This document shows positions 9,597 to 20,104 of a stretch of 21,501 nucleotides of DNA, one piece after another. The DNA lies in NCBI GenBank assembly GCA_000512085.1, contig ASPP01010582.1, forward strand, positions 1 to 21,501, in the 5' to 3' direction. The stretch is from Reticulomyxa filosa (lineage: Eukaryota > Foraminifera > Reticulomyxidae). Each line of letters begins with the position of its first letter. Within the stretch, counting starts at the first letter, position 1. The notes under the pieces are model-generated. The model had not been told where the DNA came from, ran no database searches, and was given only the letters and a program-made list of their open reading frames with translations. The position numbers were made by a program, and so were the translations under genes.

Positions 9597-11297
9597 TCAA
9601 AACTTGATATTTCTGACAACGTCATCAATAGCACGTGCCAAGTACTCGACATTTTTGGTGGTAACACCAGCCATGGAAATGCGGCCATCTTTTAACATGT
9701 AAATGTGATGCTTCGACATGATTACATCGACTTGTGGTACTGTGTCATTGTGTTAGCCATATGTAAATTGTTTCAGGTTCAAAAAATTTGTGGAACGTAT
9801 ATCTGAGAAGTAGATTGATATCACAATGCGGACACAACCAAACCTGTCAAGCCAGTAAACGAGAACATTCCAATTTGGTCAGTAATGTGATTCCAAGTTC
9901 CTGGTGTGCCTAATTTTTCCAAGTGTTGTCGCAACAGTTGTCGCATTTTGATGATGCGTCCACTCATGTAGGTCATTTCTTGTTGCCACAATCCAAAGTT
10001 TTCTGCACTTCCGATCACGCGTTTGACAATTTCAGCACCATATCTTGGTGGATTGGAATACATTGGGCGGATCACCGCTTCTAATTGGCTTTGACACGCA
10101 TTTGCATAAGCCTTGTCATTGCACACCACTGTCACACAGCCTGCTCGCTCACTGTATAAACCCATATTCTTTGCAAATGATTGTGCTACCACAAATTCAA
10201 ATCCTTCTTTTTCAAATAACCTAATTGCTGACTATATACATTTTAAAAAATTCTTAATTTTCTTTAGAATTTTCTTTTTTTTCTAATCAAAAAAAGGGGG
10301 GTACTTCAAAAGTTTTTTTGTGCGAAACTGCATCACGGTCGAGATCACCAGTTGCAAATCCTTGATAAGCAATGTCAAAAAATGGAATTAGTTTTTTTTT
10401 CTTCATAACATTTGCGATTTTCTTCCATTGCTCAGGGGTTGGATCTGTGCCTGTTGGGTTGTGGGCGCAGGCGTGTAACAATATCACATCCCCTGTGTTG
10501 GCCTTGTTCAAGTCTTCCAACATTCCTTCAATGTCCAAGTTTCTTCCTTTCGCATTCCAGTAGCGGTACGAACCTTCTTCAATGCGTGCTTTCGCAAGAA
10601 TTTTCGTGTGATTTCCCCATGTTGGTTTGCTTTGTTGTTATTGTTTTTTTGTTTTCTGTACCTTTGTTTCTTTCAAAAAAAAGTTTTTTTGATCGGTCCT
10701 CCTTTTCATACCTTAAATAGACTTTGCTAGATGGGAAATTGACTTTAATGAATTCGCACAACACACGCAATGCACCTGTTCCAGACAGTGATTGCGCACC
10801 TGCGGTCTATTTTTTTTTGGGAAAAAAAAGGGGACATAAGACAAGAAACGCCAACAAAAAAACCCCTCAATTTCTTTTTTTTTTTTTTGCTCCAAGTTAA
10901 CTCGTTTTTCTTTCAATGCGAGTGAATTTTTGCCTAAAATCACGGATTGGCACAACTGAACGTACTGAGGGTCACCACAAATTGGCGCGTACTCTTTGTC
11001 CAGTGTTTTGTCATTGATAATCTCGTGTTCCACTTTTTGTACGACTTTCAAAATGTATGGGTTTCCTTCTTCTGTTCGGTATGCCCCGATACCCAAATTC
11101 ACTTTGGAAGGACTTGGATCTTTAGTGAATAATGTTTTTGTCAAAAATATTGCGTCTGGTGGCAATTCCTCAACTTTGGCCCAAATACTGTTGCATATTT
11201 TATTTTGGATTTTCTTGTCTTTTCCAGAAAAAACACTTCTACTGAGGAACAAAAAATAGCACGCATATGTACACCACAAAAAAAAAAAAAACCTCAT
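9597..11297 (-). CDS. GOT1: Aspartate aminotransferase, cytosolic (GOT1-like)
   Basis: This is a PLP enzyme that interconverts aspartate plus 2-oxoglutarate with oxaloacetate plus glutamate. Minus-strand exons: 11297-11293, 11241-10902, 10806-10712, 10629-10329, 10231-9844 and 9739-9597. They total 1,272 nt, giving 423 residues. Active-site residues are all present: W151 (PTWGNHT), N204 (AHNPTG), D232 and Y235 (FFDIAYQGF), the Schiff-base lysine K268 (SFAKNMG) and substrate-binding R396 (KDGRIS). Each sits exactly ten positions beyond the standard pig cytosolic numbering. ALKEKR, SYRYWNA and [20 protein letters not shown] match the cytosolic form better than the mitochondrial one. The first coding exon is only ATGAG, followed by a 51-nt intron. 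Without that splice, an in-frame leader rich in Phe, Leu and Cys would be added. A weak mitochondrial presequence in the spliced N-terminus cannot be excluded. Confidence 0.93.
11242..11292 (-). other. 51-nt, stop-free 3n first intron of the aminotransferase gene
   Basis: Starts GTTTTTTTTTTTTTTGTGG and ends TTCCTCAG, with a 5-nt coding exon (ATGAG) before it. The length is a multiple of three and it contains no in-frame stop. Retention would therefore keep the frame and add 17 mostly hydrophobic residues near the N-terminus. Splicing is inferred from the poly-T content and the good acceptor, since the aminotransferase fold does not need the hydrophobic stretch. Confidence 0.6.
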
Positions 11298-11626
11298 TAT
11301 GAATTAGAAGTTGATAAAACGCTTTTTAAATTGCTACAAACAACAAAGCTTGCAAAGCCAGAGAAAAATGAAAGGATATGATTTTTGAAGTTGCCCTTTT
11401 ATTGAATCAACTTTTGCTTTGTATGTTTCAAAAAATATTTAATTCCGTAGTTATCGACTGCTGTGTCTTAATTTTCACTTTGTCTTTGCCTCTTTATGCT
11501 TTTTTTCTCTCCAGAATGTTAATTCCATTTTTCTAGCGGTGGCGTTATGCAATTAATTATTAAGTATTGAAATTATCGACGTCAAAGCGAAGCATGAAAA
11601 AATATTAAGAGAAGCGCATACATCTG
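11298..11626. promoter_or_regulatory. Short divergent intergenic region (aminotransferase / IFT70)
   Basis: About 330 bp separate the start codons of two genes transcribed away from each other, so both promoters and leaders must lie here. The sequence is AT-rich with no clear TATA or initiator that I can assign. TTATCGAC occurs twice (about 11452 and 11575). A pyrimidine tract ending CTCTCCAG at about 11508-11516 could be the acceptor of a leader intron for IFT70. Promoter function is inferred from gene order. Confidence 0.45.
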
Positions 11627-14103
11627 ATGTTTCCGCAAGATAGGCAAAAAACAGAGACAATATACTCCTTTCTCAGAGATCAGCAATATGCACTCGCAGT
11701 GGAGCATTTGAAGAATGAACTGCCGGTGTATCCTCATTCTCGTTGTTTGTTATCATTATTAGGCTACTGTTACTACCACATGCAAGATTTTGAAAATGCA
11801 AGTGCACAATACGAACAACTGATAAAATACCACCCAAACGTTGAGGAATATAGGGTATATTACGCCCAATCACTCTGGAAAGCAGGCATGCATGATGAAG
11901 CTATACGTGCATCGACACATGTGCAAAGTCCGCAATACCAACAACAAATGACCTTTATGAAGGCGGCAATCAAATACGAACAAGAGGATATCCAAGGTCT
12001 CCAAATGATATTGAAGCAATGTCCAAGCGAGGACGTGGAAACAATTGTCGCAAATTCATGTTTGTGTTATAAGGTCGTGAAACAAGAGAGGACAATTTTC
12101 TTTTTTGCACACAATGAAACAATTTTTTTTGAAAAAAAAAAAGGAAGAAAAATATGAAGAAGCATTGAACGGTTTTTTAAAAGCAATGAACGTGATTGGA
12201 TACCGCTCGGACTTATCCTATAATATAGCGTTATGCCATTACATGTTGAAGCAAAATGACGAACTGGAAAAAATTTTGGACGAAGTGATTACCCGAGGAA
12301 TCCGAGAGCACCCCGAATTATGTGTTGGAGTCAATCATATCAAAAGAAACAGCAGTAGTAGTATAAGCAACAAGGAAACGCCTAACATGGTCGTAAAAGA
12401 GAGCAATGATAATGACGAGTTGTTTTCTCCTGGTTCATCTGCCATCGGTGCAACGGTAGCAACAGAAAGCAAAGAGGAAAATGCTCCCATAGTTTCTAAT
12501 GACAACAACGTACACACAAAGTCAGTTGGAAACAGCCAAACGTTGAAAGATACATTATTAATCGAAGTGTTGAATTTGAAGACAGCAAAAGAGTTTTTAA
12601 GTCGAAATATGGAAAAGGCAGAGTTGGCAGTGCATACAATGCCTCCTCGGGATGAACACGAGCTCGACCCAGTTACCTTACACAACCATGCGCTGCTCAA
12701 CATTGGTAACGATATCAACGAATCCTTTCGCAAATTAAACTTCCTCTTAACTCAAGACTCCTTTCCAAAAGAGACTTTTTATAACTTGTTGGTATTGTAC
12801 ATTCAACATCAACTTTACGATCTAGCCGCTGATGTGCTAGCCGAAAATTCGCATTTGCATGAGAACTATTTAGATTCCAGTTTGGCTTTTTTTTTTTTTT
12901 TTCAATTTTTTTTTTGTTTATTACGTATAATTACAAGGAAATTATCATTTGTTTGCTGATGCTGATAGGAAACCTTTGACTTCTTGGAAACCACAATCCT
13001 TGCACAAACATCACCTGCAGAGGCCTATCAACGCTTTGGCTTGATCAACGACCAATACATTGAACGGCTACGGCAGCTGACGAAAAAGCTGAATGAAGCA
13101 CGGATTAACAATGACACGAACAAGATTAAAGAAACAGTGTACTTGTATTTAGAGGCATTGGAAAAGTATGTGCAAGTGCTGATGTCGCAAGCGCGAGTGT
13201 ATTGGGAAAAAAACAATTGGAAAATGGTGCAAAAGATTTTGGAAAATAGTCAAGAGTTTGCTTGCGATCATGACACCTATCGTCTCAATATGGCACATGT
13301 CTTGTTTATGCAACAAAACAAATTCCAAGAGGCCATCCAGTTTTATGAACCCATTGTTCACAAACAAGCTCACTCCGTTTAGTTTTGTTTTTTTCTTTAG
13401 TATTCAACACGCACAATAAAAACAAACTGATAAATACAAATAACAATAGTCAATATTGAATGTTACTGCCATGGTTTTAGCAAATTTGTGTGTTGCATAT
13501 ATTATGACATCGCAAAACAGAGATGCCGAAGAACTAATTAAACAAATTGAAAAAGAAGAAGACCGCGTTTCTCAAATTGTATTTTCGATTTGTTTATTTT
13601 TTTAAAAACATAATCGAAATGGTCATAATGATAACAATATCAAACAGAATCCCAAAAAGCCTTTATATCACTTGTGCATTGTCAATCTGGTAATCGGAAC
13701 TTTGTATTGCTCTAAAGGAAATTATACGTTTGGACTCGGACAAATTGTGAAAAGTTTGGAGCCCTTAGACAAAAGACTTGGGGCCGACACTTGGTATCAT
13801 GCCAAAAGATGTTTTTTATCCTACTTAGATATTTTGGCCAAACAAGTTGTTGTTCTCAAAGATTCCATGTTTCATCAAATTTTATCTTTTTTGGATGCTG
13901 TGGAGGAACATGGACAGTTGTATGTTTATATTTTTTTCACTAAAGCATATGTCCTCGGCCTGGAAAATAAAAATACAATGCACTTTATTTATTTTCTTGA
14001 CAGAACCGCTGCCACAGTTGCGACCAATAAAAAAGACTCACTTCAGACAATTGCACAGGAAGCTAGGCTTTTGAAAACACTATATTTACAAATGGTTGAA
14101 TGA
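11627..14103 (+). CDS. IFT70: Intraflagellar transport protein IFT70 / TTC30 (TPR protein)
   Basis: IFT70 is a TPR superhelix of the IFT-B complex; it wraps around IFT52 and is needed for anterograde ciliary transport and, in animals, tubulin polyglutamylation. Six exons (11627-12073, 12144-12884, 12969-13376, 13450-13578, 13648-13919, 14004-14103) give 698 residues with phase kept throughout. Family blocks in order: YSFLRDQQYALAVEHL; LLSLLGYCYYHMQDFENA; GYRSDLSYNIALCHY; RGIREHPELCVGV; MPPRDEHELDPVTLHNHALL; YDLAADVLAENSHLHENYL; YVQVLMSQARVYWEKNNWKM; MAHVLFMQQNKFQEAIQFYE; VLANLCVAYIMTSQNRDAEE; YHLCIVNLVIGTLYCSKGNY; and ADTWYHAKRCFLSYLD. It is slightly longer than human TTC30 (665) because of a Ser/Asn-rich insert after the HPELCVGV block (about 12345-12540). 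The second intron appears to use a GC donor. The C-terminal exon is the least conserved part. Confidence 0.93.
12885..12968 (+). other. Candidate GC-AG intron in IFT70
   Basis: Exon 2 reads to LDSSL and exon 3 resumes as ETFDFLETTI. The only junction found that keeps phase 0 uses TTG|GCTTTTT as donor and GCTGATAG as acceptor. The nearest GT (12880) would be phase 1 and would throw exon 3 out of frame. A T17 tract follows the donor. A length error in that tract cannot rescue a GT donor, because the tract lies inside the intron. Confidence 0.55.
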
Positions 14104-14489
14104 AAATGTTATTTTTGACTAGTTTGTTTCAAATTTTTCTTTTTTTTTAAGATTATTTTTCGGTTAAATGCAATTTTCTTTGAATCTTTGGCGATTCAGA
14201 AAAGATATGTCAGTCATGTCTAAAAAAAGGACACGAATCGTTTTCGCTTTGTGTTCTCTTTGCCGGAACTTTTTCGGGAAACGTTTGACTTTCATTTGAA
14301 ATTAGTTCATAAAAAAATATGAAAACAAACAATCTTAAATAGTGGGAAAAAAATAAACGTTGTTTGCTTTTTTTTTATTATTGTTCAGCACCTTCATTAC
14401 GCACAAGAAAAATGATCCATAAATTACACAAAGATAAAAGCAAACTAATTTTCAATAGTTTGTCCGAATAGGCAAGCCTTGTGTTAAAA
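14104..14489. other. Convergent spacer between IFT70 and the NuSAP-like gene
   Basis: A 386-bp AT-rich spacer between two stop codons facing each other. It should hold both 3' UTRs and polyadenylation sites. No gene or RNA is recognised. A stretch at about 14243-14283 (TTTTCGCTTTG, TTTTCGGGAAACG) is less AT-biased but has no open frame of note. Confidence 0.6.
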
Positions 14490-17120
14490 TTATTTTTGAT
14501 TTGCAAGACGCCTTCTCTTTCGCGGACTATCACTTTCAGGGTGTATACAGGCTAAATGTCTCTTCATTGGTTTTCTTTTTTTACAATCGATCAAAAAACA
14601 GCCACACAAATATTTTCATATTGGTATTCATTCACGTATTTACAAGAAAAAATGAAAAAATGTACACCACTTAGTTTATGAATTTGGACACAAAAAGAAA
14701 AGACAAAACTTGGAGTGAGAGGTAGAACCATGCGTTTTCTTTGAAATGGGACGATTGAAAAGTGGACTTTTCAAGGGTTTAGGTGTCTTTCTCAATCCAG
14801 TGTCAACTTTAGGTTTTACATTGGAATAATCAAACCTTTTTTTTTGCTGGAAGTACTAATTGCTGCCTTACTCTCTGCCATTTTGTTTTCCTCCAATTTC
14901 AATTCATTACTATCAAGATCATCCTCCACACTTTTTTGAGTCCTGAACAAATAACAATAAGCAAAAAAAACAATTCCAAATTCGAGGATTCAGTGTTCCT
15001 CCTTTCTCTTTTCTCTCTGCCTTCAACAGTTTTTTTTGTGTTTGTCTACAAACTCAATGACGGGATCATCGTCTTGTCGAAGAGGAGACAGAGGTTTGGC
15101 AGTTTGGTGCTCTTCTTCAATGCACGCAAGATGCACAGGGCAAGGATTGGACGTATTTTTGGTTTGGCTCTTTCGCAGCAGCGGCGTGTCATTGCGATGC
15201 GGCGGTTTACCTTTGTTACTCTGCGCTTTTTGACTATTCGAAGAGGATGGTTTCGCTGCTTCATTACAAGTTTTTTGTTGATTCAAAGTGCTTGTTAATG
15301 GCCTTGCAGGAGTCAACAGTTTTTGCATACGCTGATCTTTTGCAGCTGGAGAAAGTGTATTTATATTGCAACTTTGTTTTTTTCCCTTCACAAAAAAATT
15401 GTTATATTTAAACATGCAATTCATGTTTCACAATATACCTTGCCAATCTGCAATTGATTGTTGTTCATCAAATAATTTCGAATGAACTTTTTCCCAGTCC
15501 TTGTGTTTTTTCTTCATTGGTGAAGTACTGTTGCTCTCCACTTTGCCAATGTCCTTGCGAGTTGATTTTGTTTCTGATTTTTGTTTCCAATCACCAATTT
15601 CATGCTGGCTTTCCAAATCTTTTCAATTAAAGTATTTCCATTATATACTCTTATTTATTGTATAATCAATTAAAAAAAAAATTAGGTATGTACCATTCAT
15701 TATTCGTGTCAGTTCATCGACAATGGCCTGTCGATGGCTTGTACTGATTTCTGTGGTAGATGCAAATCTGGTTGTGGCAACAGTGGCATCTATTCAATGA
15801 ATAATCAAAGCTTCACATTTGCACTTGCTTTTGTTGCAAGGGATGCATTTGCAAACTCAACTGTTTTTTATTGAAGCTCCCAAGCTATTGAGTTGACTGG
15901 TTTGCAAACGGTAGTTTTTTGGACTCTCATTTTCCTTGTTGTTTATTGTTATTGCTGTTACTGTCCATGCTTCAGTGGGCCGATTCTCACTTTGGCCTTC
16001 TTTCGTCATTGGCTTTGTGCCTATCTCACAAACAGTTTTCAACTGCATCACCTTTGCTCTCTCTTTATATTCATTTGTTTGCTAACAATACAAATGTAAT
16101 TAATAATGCCAAACCTTCAGTTGTCTTAATTGTGCCTTCCAACGTTTCTGGTCTCTGTGCTGTCAAATTTGGACATGGTCTTTCTTCGGCGCCAATGTCC
16201 CCTTCATCATCTTCACACGCATCCAACAACAGCATAAAAAAGAGGTTAAATGTTTCTTTTTTTTCGCCTCCAATGAAATGTGTTCTTAGTTTAACAAAGA
16301 TGACAAAGCAAAAACTCTTCGAGAACACTTTTTTTTTTTGCACAACAAAAAAAAGCAAACAGTTTGGTAGTGGACGACGGTTTTCTTCATGCGCAACATC
16401 AGCAGCTGCACCAGGCATTTTCACATTACTTTTCTGAGAATCTTCTCTCGGCCTCTTTACCTTTGGCTGAGTTGTTCCACACAACCAATTCTTGTGAATT
16501 TCACCAAAAAAACCCGTTTTTTCTCTCACCCCCTTCCCCTTGCGGACCTTTTTTTCCAATAACGAAAAAAAAAAAAAAAAGGGGTTACAAAAAAAAACAA
16601 AACAGTGATTTTTGTTTGTTCGTCTTCCACTTGTGCATTGTAATCCCTTTCGATTGGATATGCATCTTTCGTCGCAGGCGTTGATTCCACACGACAAGAG
16701 GAGACGTATCCTTGATCAGATGAAACCAAACAATTGGACTTGCTGCCACCAGCATCTAACGCGGAAAATGGACTTTTCAAAGCGTCGTTTTTTGCTTCCT
16801 TGGACACTGCACCACATTCGTCATGTTCTGCTCCTTCTTTTTCTTCTTTTTTGTTCTCTTGGATCTCGTCATTTTTATATTCCTCTTCTTTCTCAAATAC
16901 TGCTAACAGTTTTTGAACGATGTTTGCGGACTTTTTTGTTTATTTTTAATGTCCATGCCAATTTTTTTGCAAGTAGGATATGAAAACAGATAGACGTTAT
17001 GCTAGTCACAGTCGCATAACATACCGGTTCGGTGTCTTTCAATCCGTGCTTTTTGGCAAGGCTTTGCAACTCTCTCTTTTTCACAGAAGACAACTGTTCC
17101 TTGCCGAACACCGTCAACAA
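14490..17120 (-). CDS. NUSAP1: NuSAP-like protein (nucleolar and spindle-associated; SAP domain), 5' end unresolved
   Basis: In animals NuSAP binds microtubules and chromatin to organise the mitotic spindle. Minus-strand exons: 17120-17025, 16930-16604, 16466-16361, 16210-16115, 16056-15862, 15789-15694, 15618-15439, 15345-15050, 14846-14710 and 14574-14490. Nine of the ten exon ends are fixed by phase; exons 2-10 sum to 1,518 nt. Features in order: a SAP domain split by the first intron (LSSVKKRELQSLAKKHGLKD, then SANIVQKLLAVFEKEEEY), equivalent to the NuSAP N-terminus; a disordered charged middle; a KEN box (NNKENESP); DWEKVHSKLFDEQQSIADW, matching the family KLHxxHFxxMESIDxY motif; DQRMQKLLTPARPL; KKRFDYSN...KTPKPLKSPLFN, matching the conserved FD..KPLK C-terminal region; and a basic end SPRKRRRLANQK that could be a nuclear localisation signal. 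No in-frame ATG lies in the first exon. ATG 17278 is a possible start on an upstream exon. The 16360-16211 intron uses a weak acceptor. Confidence 0.72.
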
Positions 17121-18329
17121 CTTTTGAGGATTAAGGATATCACCAAAAATAAATTTTATAGTCTCTATCTTGTCGTTTGGAGGATTTTTACATCCAATTA
17201 TACTTCAACAACAAAAAAAAATTTTCAAAAAAAAAAAAAGAAAAAGCTCAGGTCGTTTTTCAGTAAGTTTGAAGACATAGAGCTTAGAGACGTGGAATTG
17301 CCAATCACAAATGATGAAAAATAATGCACTCCACAACTTTTAGACTACTTTTTTATGTGTATTTGTGTAATAATTTATTTTATTTTTTGGTAGTGCACTT
17401 TCCCAAGAATTACAAATGCTCGATCACAAAAAATGATATGGAATTAATGAAATATATAGATATACTTTCGTGTTTGTGACATTTTTGTTTGACTTTGTTG
17501 CTGCCATTATGCGTAAGTGAATCAAAAACTTGTTTTCATCATCCTTTTGTATTATACAGTATTTTGCAAAAAAAAAGACAATCATATTCTATCCAATGAA
17601 AACAATCAATTTTTTCAATGAAAAGCAAACATTTAATAATATATTTTTTGAACATATCTACATGAAGTACAATTTCTGAAAACACAATGAAACGTTTAAA
17701 ATTTTAATGACCGCCAGATCAGAAATATTATAAGATTAATATCACATTAAAATCTCGGCATTATAGATACTTTTTAAAATTCGGATAAAAGGTTTATTTT
17801 TCATAGATAAAATCTATTTTTTAAAGCAGCATTATAGATTGACATTTTTGCAAGCTCCATATAATTTCTATAATGTAATTATCAGACCATTATGAAAGAT
17901 TTCAATAATCATATAAAGGATATTCATGCAAATAACTTGTTACTGTGAAAAAGACATTTAATGGTAAAAGTACCTACAAATGGCTTTGTTTAATCCAAAC
18001 TTACAAACGCGATAATTTGTTAATATTAATTTGTTGAATATCTAACATATGTAGAAAAAAGTATTATTCAAAATTTTGTCATGTACCATTTTTTCTTTAA
18101 AAAATTAGTCAGAATTAAAAAGAGCTAGACAAACAAAAATACACAGTTCATGCACAAGTTTTTTGGAAAAGCATTACCATGCTTTGCTTGATATTTTCTT
18201 TGTCAATTACCCTCATATGAAGTTCTTTGTTTCACAAGATTTACAAATACAACACGTTTTAACAGACGTTTAGTTCGAAGAAAGGTTGAGAGCCTCTTTA
18301 GAACTTTCCAAAAAGATTGTTGTCAAAGC
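17121..18329. other. Divergent spacer between the NuSAP-like gene and the seven-helix gene
   Basis: About 1.2 kb. The left part (17121-17280) probably contains the missing first exon of the NuSAP-like gene: an ATG at 17278-17276 (-) opens MSSNLLKNDLS before a T-rich stretch, but no GT donor follows it. From 17330 to 18230 the sequence is very AT-rich without a convincing frame. GC rises from about 18250 toward the ATG at 18330, as expected for a leader and promoter. Confidence 0.5.
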
Positions 18330-19347
18330 ATGCCATTGAACGCCCAAAAAGCGGGCTTCCATTCGATGGCCGGCTTACTTAGCACTCTTGTGATCAGTTC
18401 GTTGGGTAGCCTTTATTGTCTTTGGCTGTTGTATGTAGTCTGGCGTAACATGTGGGCAGTGACAAGAAAAAGAGTAGGCAGTGAGATTCAACTCTCCATT
18501 CAAGGAGATGACACGAAAATGGGAACGACTTTAAGTGTACCCCCTCTTCCAGAAAAGAGTGTAAAAAGACCCATACCAATTGATGTCAGGATCAAATGGA
18601 TTGTAACACTATACATAATTGGATGTCTTTTGACATGCGTCGGGAATGTATGTGAGCATTTGATCTTTGCATCAGTGCAGAGTGTTGGAAAAGCATGTTT
18701 TCACGGACTATACATAATGTATGCACGAATTTTTATCGAGGGATTGTTCTATTCATTTTATTTGATACGTGCAGCACTACTTTTGCAAGGGGGTACGTTC
18801 GAAATTTCGAAACGCCGACAGTATTTGTTTTGGATTGCACCAACCGTCACATTTTTCCTTACATTATTTAGTTATACCCTAAATATACAACTTTCTCACT
18901 GTGACAGAACGAGAATCGCAACTTCTGTGCTTCTTGGAATGCTTATCTTTGTTCATTGGTTTTGGGATATTACTTTATTTTTTTTTTGGTTTATCATGTT
19001 TACAAAGTTAAGCTCTTTTTTTTTGTTTACGTCTTTTCAAGTTATGAATGGATATTTTTGTAATGTTCAAAAAAAAGATTGCCAATGAGAAGACAATTAG
19101 CGGCCAACTCCGAAAAGACTTAAACGAATATTTAAAAAAGCTGTTGCGATTGTTTTTGTTCACAGAGATATTTGCTCTTGCTATTTACGTGGTTGGGATT
19201 GTGCCTGGTTGGAATGATGCCCTTTGGTTGATGGTGAATATTGATCTCTGTGTCAATTGCTCTGTTATGCTGCTGTCATTCGGTTTTACAAAACCCGTTT
19301 TTAATTTTTTTTGCTTGTGTACATTTACTAACGTCAATATGCAATAA
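18330..19347 (+). CDS. Seven-transmembrane protein of unknown function
   Basis: ATG 18330 opens a 237-codon exon to 19040. A 37-nt intron (19041-19077, GTTATG...AAAAAAAG, phase 0) leads to a second exon ending TAA 19345-19347, for 326 residues. Hydrophobic segments at about 14-38, 88-110, 123-152, 165-186, 197-224, 259-281 and 285-307 make seven predicted helices. The long polar loop 1 (about 41-86) is Lys/Arg-rich. Two Cys/Trp-rich segments (NVCEHL, HWFWDI) and an amphipathic basic stretch (SGQLRKDLNEYLKKLLR) just before helix 6 stand out. The layout resembles a GPCR-type receptor, but I see no DRY, NPxxY or other class motif, so receptor function is a guess. The segment TKLSSFFLFTSFQ before the intron comes from T-rich DNA and may itself be intronic. 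The C-terminus after LLSFGFTKP could also be cut by an unseen intron. Confidence 0.65.
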
Positions 19348-20104
19348 TTTATGTGTTCGTTGTATTCATTCTCCTCTAATGCAACAAAAGAGGATATGAG
19401 TGTGAAACGCTCTTAAATTTGTAAATATTGATCTTTTTTGTGCTCCGTAAACATTTTAATCACATTCTCAAAAATCGTCCCAAAAAAAAGATGGCTTTGG
19501 TCTTGATTGATAATTTAAACACGTAAGCAGCTGCACATACCCATGCGACAAATGTTTCCCCAAATTACAGATGCGTTTTGGTGAGAGAAATTACACACTA
19601 ATTTGTACAACAGCTTCCAAGAATTAATACCCTTTGCTATATCAAGTATTGCACAAATAGCATTACATTGAATATAAAGACATAAAAGAACAAGATGGAG
19701 TAAAGTGAGAAAATTAACAGACAAACAAGAAACTACACAGAAAGAAATGATATACATATGATTCATTTAACGTCTCATTTGATCTCTGGTTTAATATTCA
19801 AGAAAGATATAATTTCATATGTAATAATTTTCTTGAGTTCTAGGACTTTTCGAAATCGATTATATTTTTTTTGGACGTGGTGATTTTGGGATTGTATTTT
19901 TTTCTATTCCGAAAAGAGCTTTTTAAGAAGCATGAAGCATAACCTTAAAAAAATTTGATGCTTGCTTCTTTGGTCTTAAGTGGAATAACTTCAGTACAGA
20001 GGAATGAATGGAAAATAATGAGAAATGTGTTGTATATTGTAAATACGCTGTTTTACCCACAACACAACTCGTTTTATAAAACGTAATGCCATCATTAAAT
20101 GTAA
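19348..20104. other. Spacer after the seven-helix gene; possible small terminal exon
   Basis: About 750 bp, mostly AT-rich. A short open stretch at about 19519-19629 (+), in the frame reading CTYPCDKCFPKLQMRFGERN and ending TAA, has paired cysteines and could be a C-terminal exon of the seven-helix protein. I could not find a matching donor, so it is not annotated as coding. The 83-codon antisense frame at 19515-19766 is probably its shadow. Nothing else is seen. Confidence 0.35.

Noticed and set aside
9380-9695. Frames of 102 and 76 codons overlapping the end of the aminotransferase
   Set aside because: They overlap the last exon, whose correct frame gives [14 protein letters not shown]; these are other-frame shadows plus 3' UTR.
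14849-14942. Possible extra exon of the NuSAP-like gene reading QKSVEDDLDSNELKLEENKM
   Set aside because: It looks coding, but no available splice joins it in phase to both neighbours. A single intron 15049-14847 joins the flanking exons in phase. It could be an alternative exon if an A-tract length is wrong.
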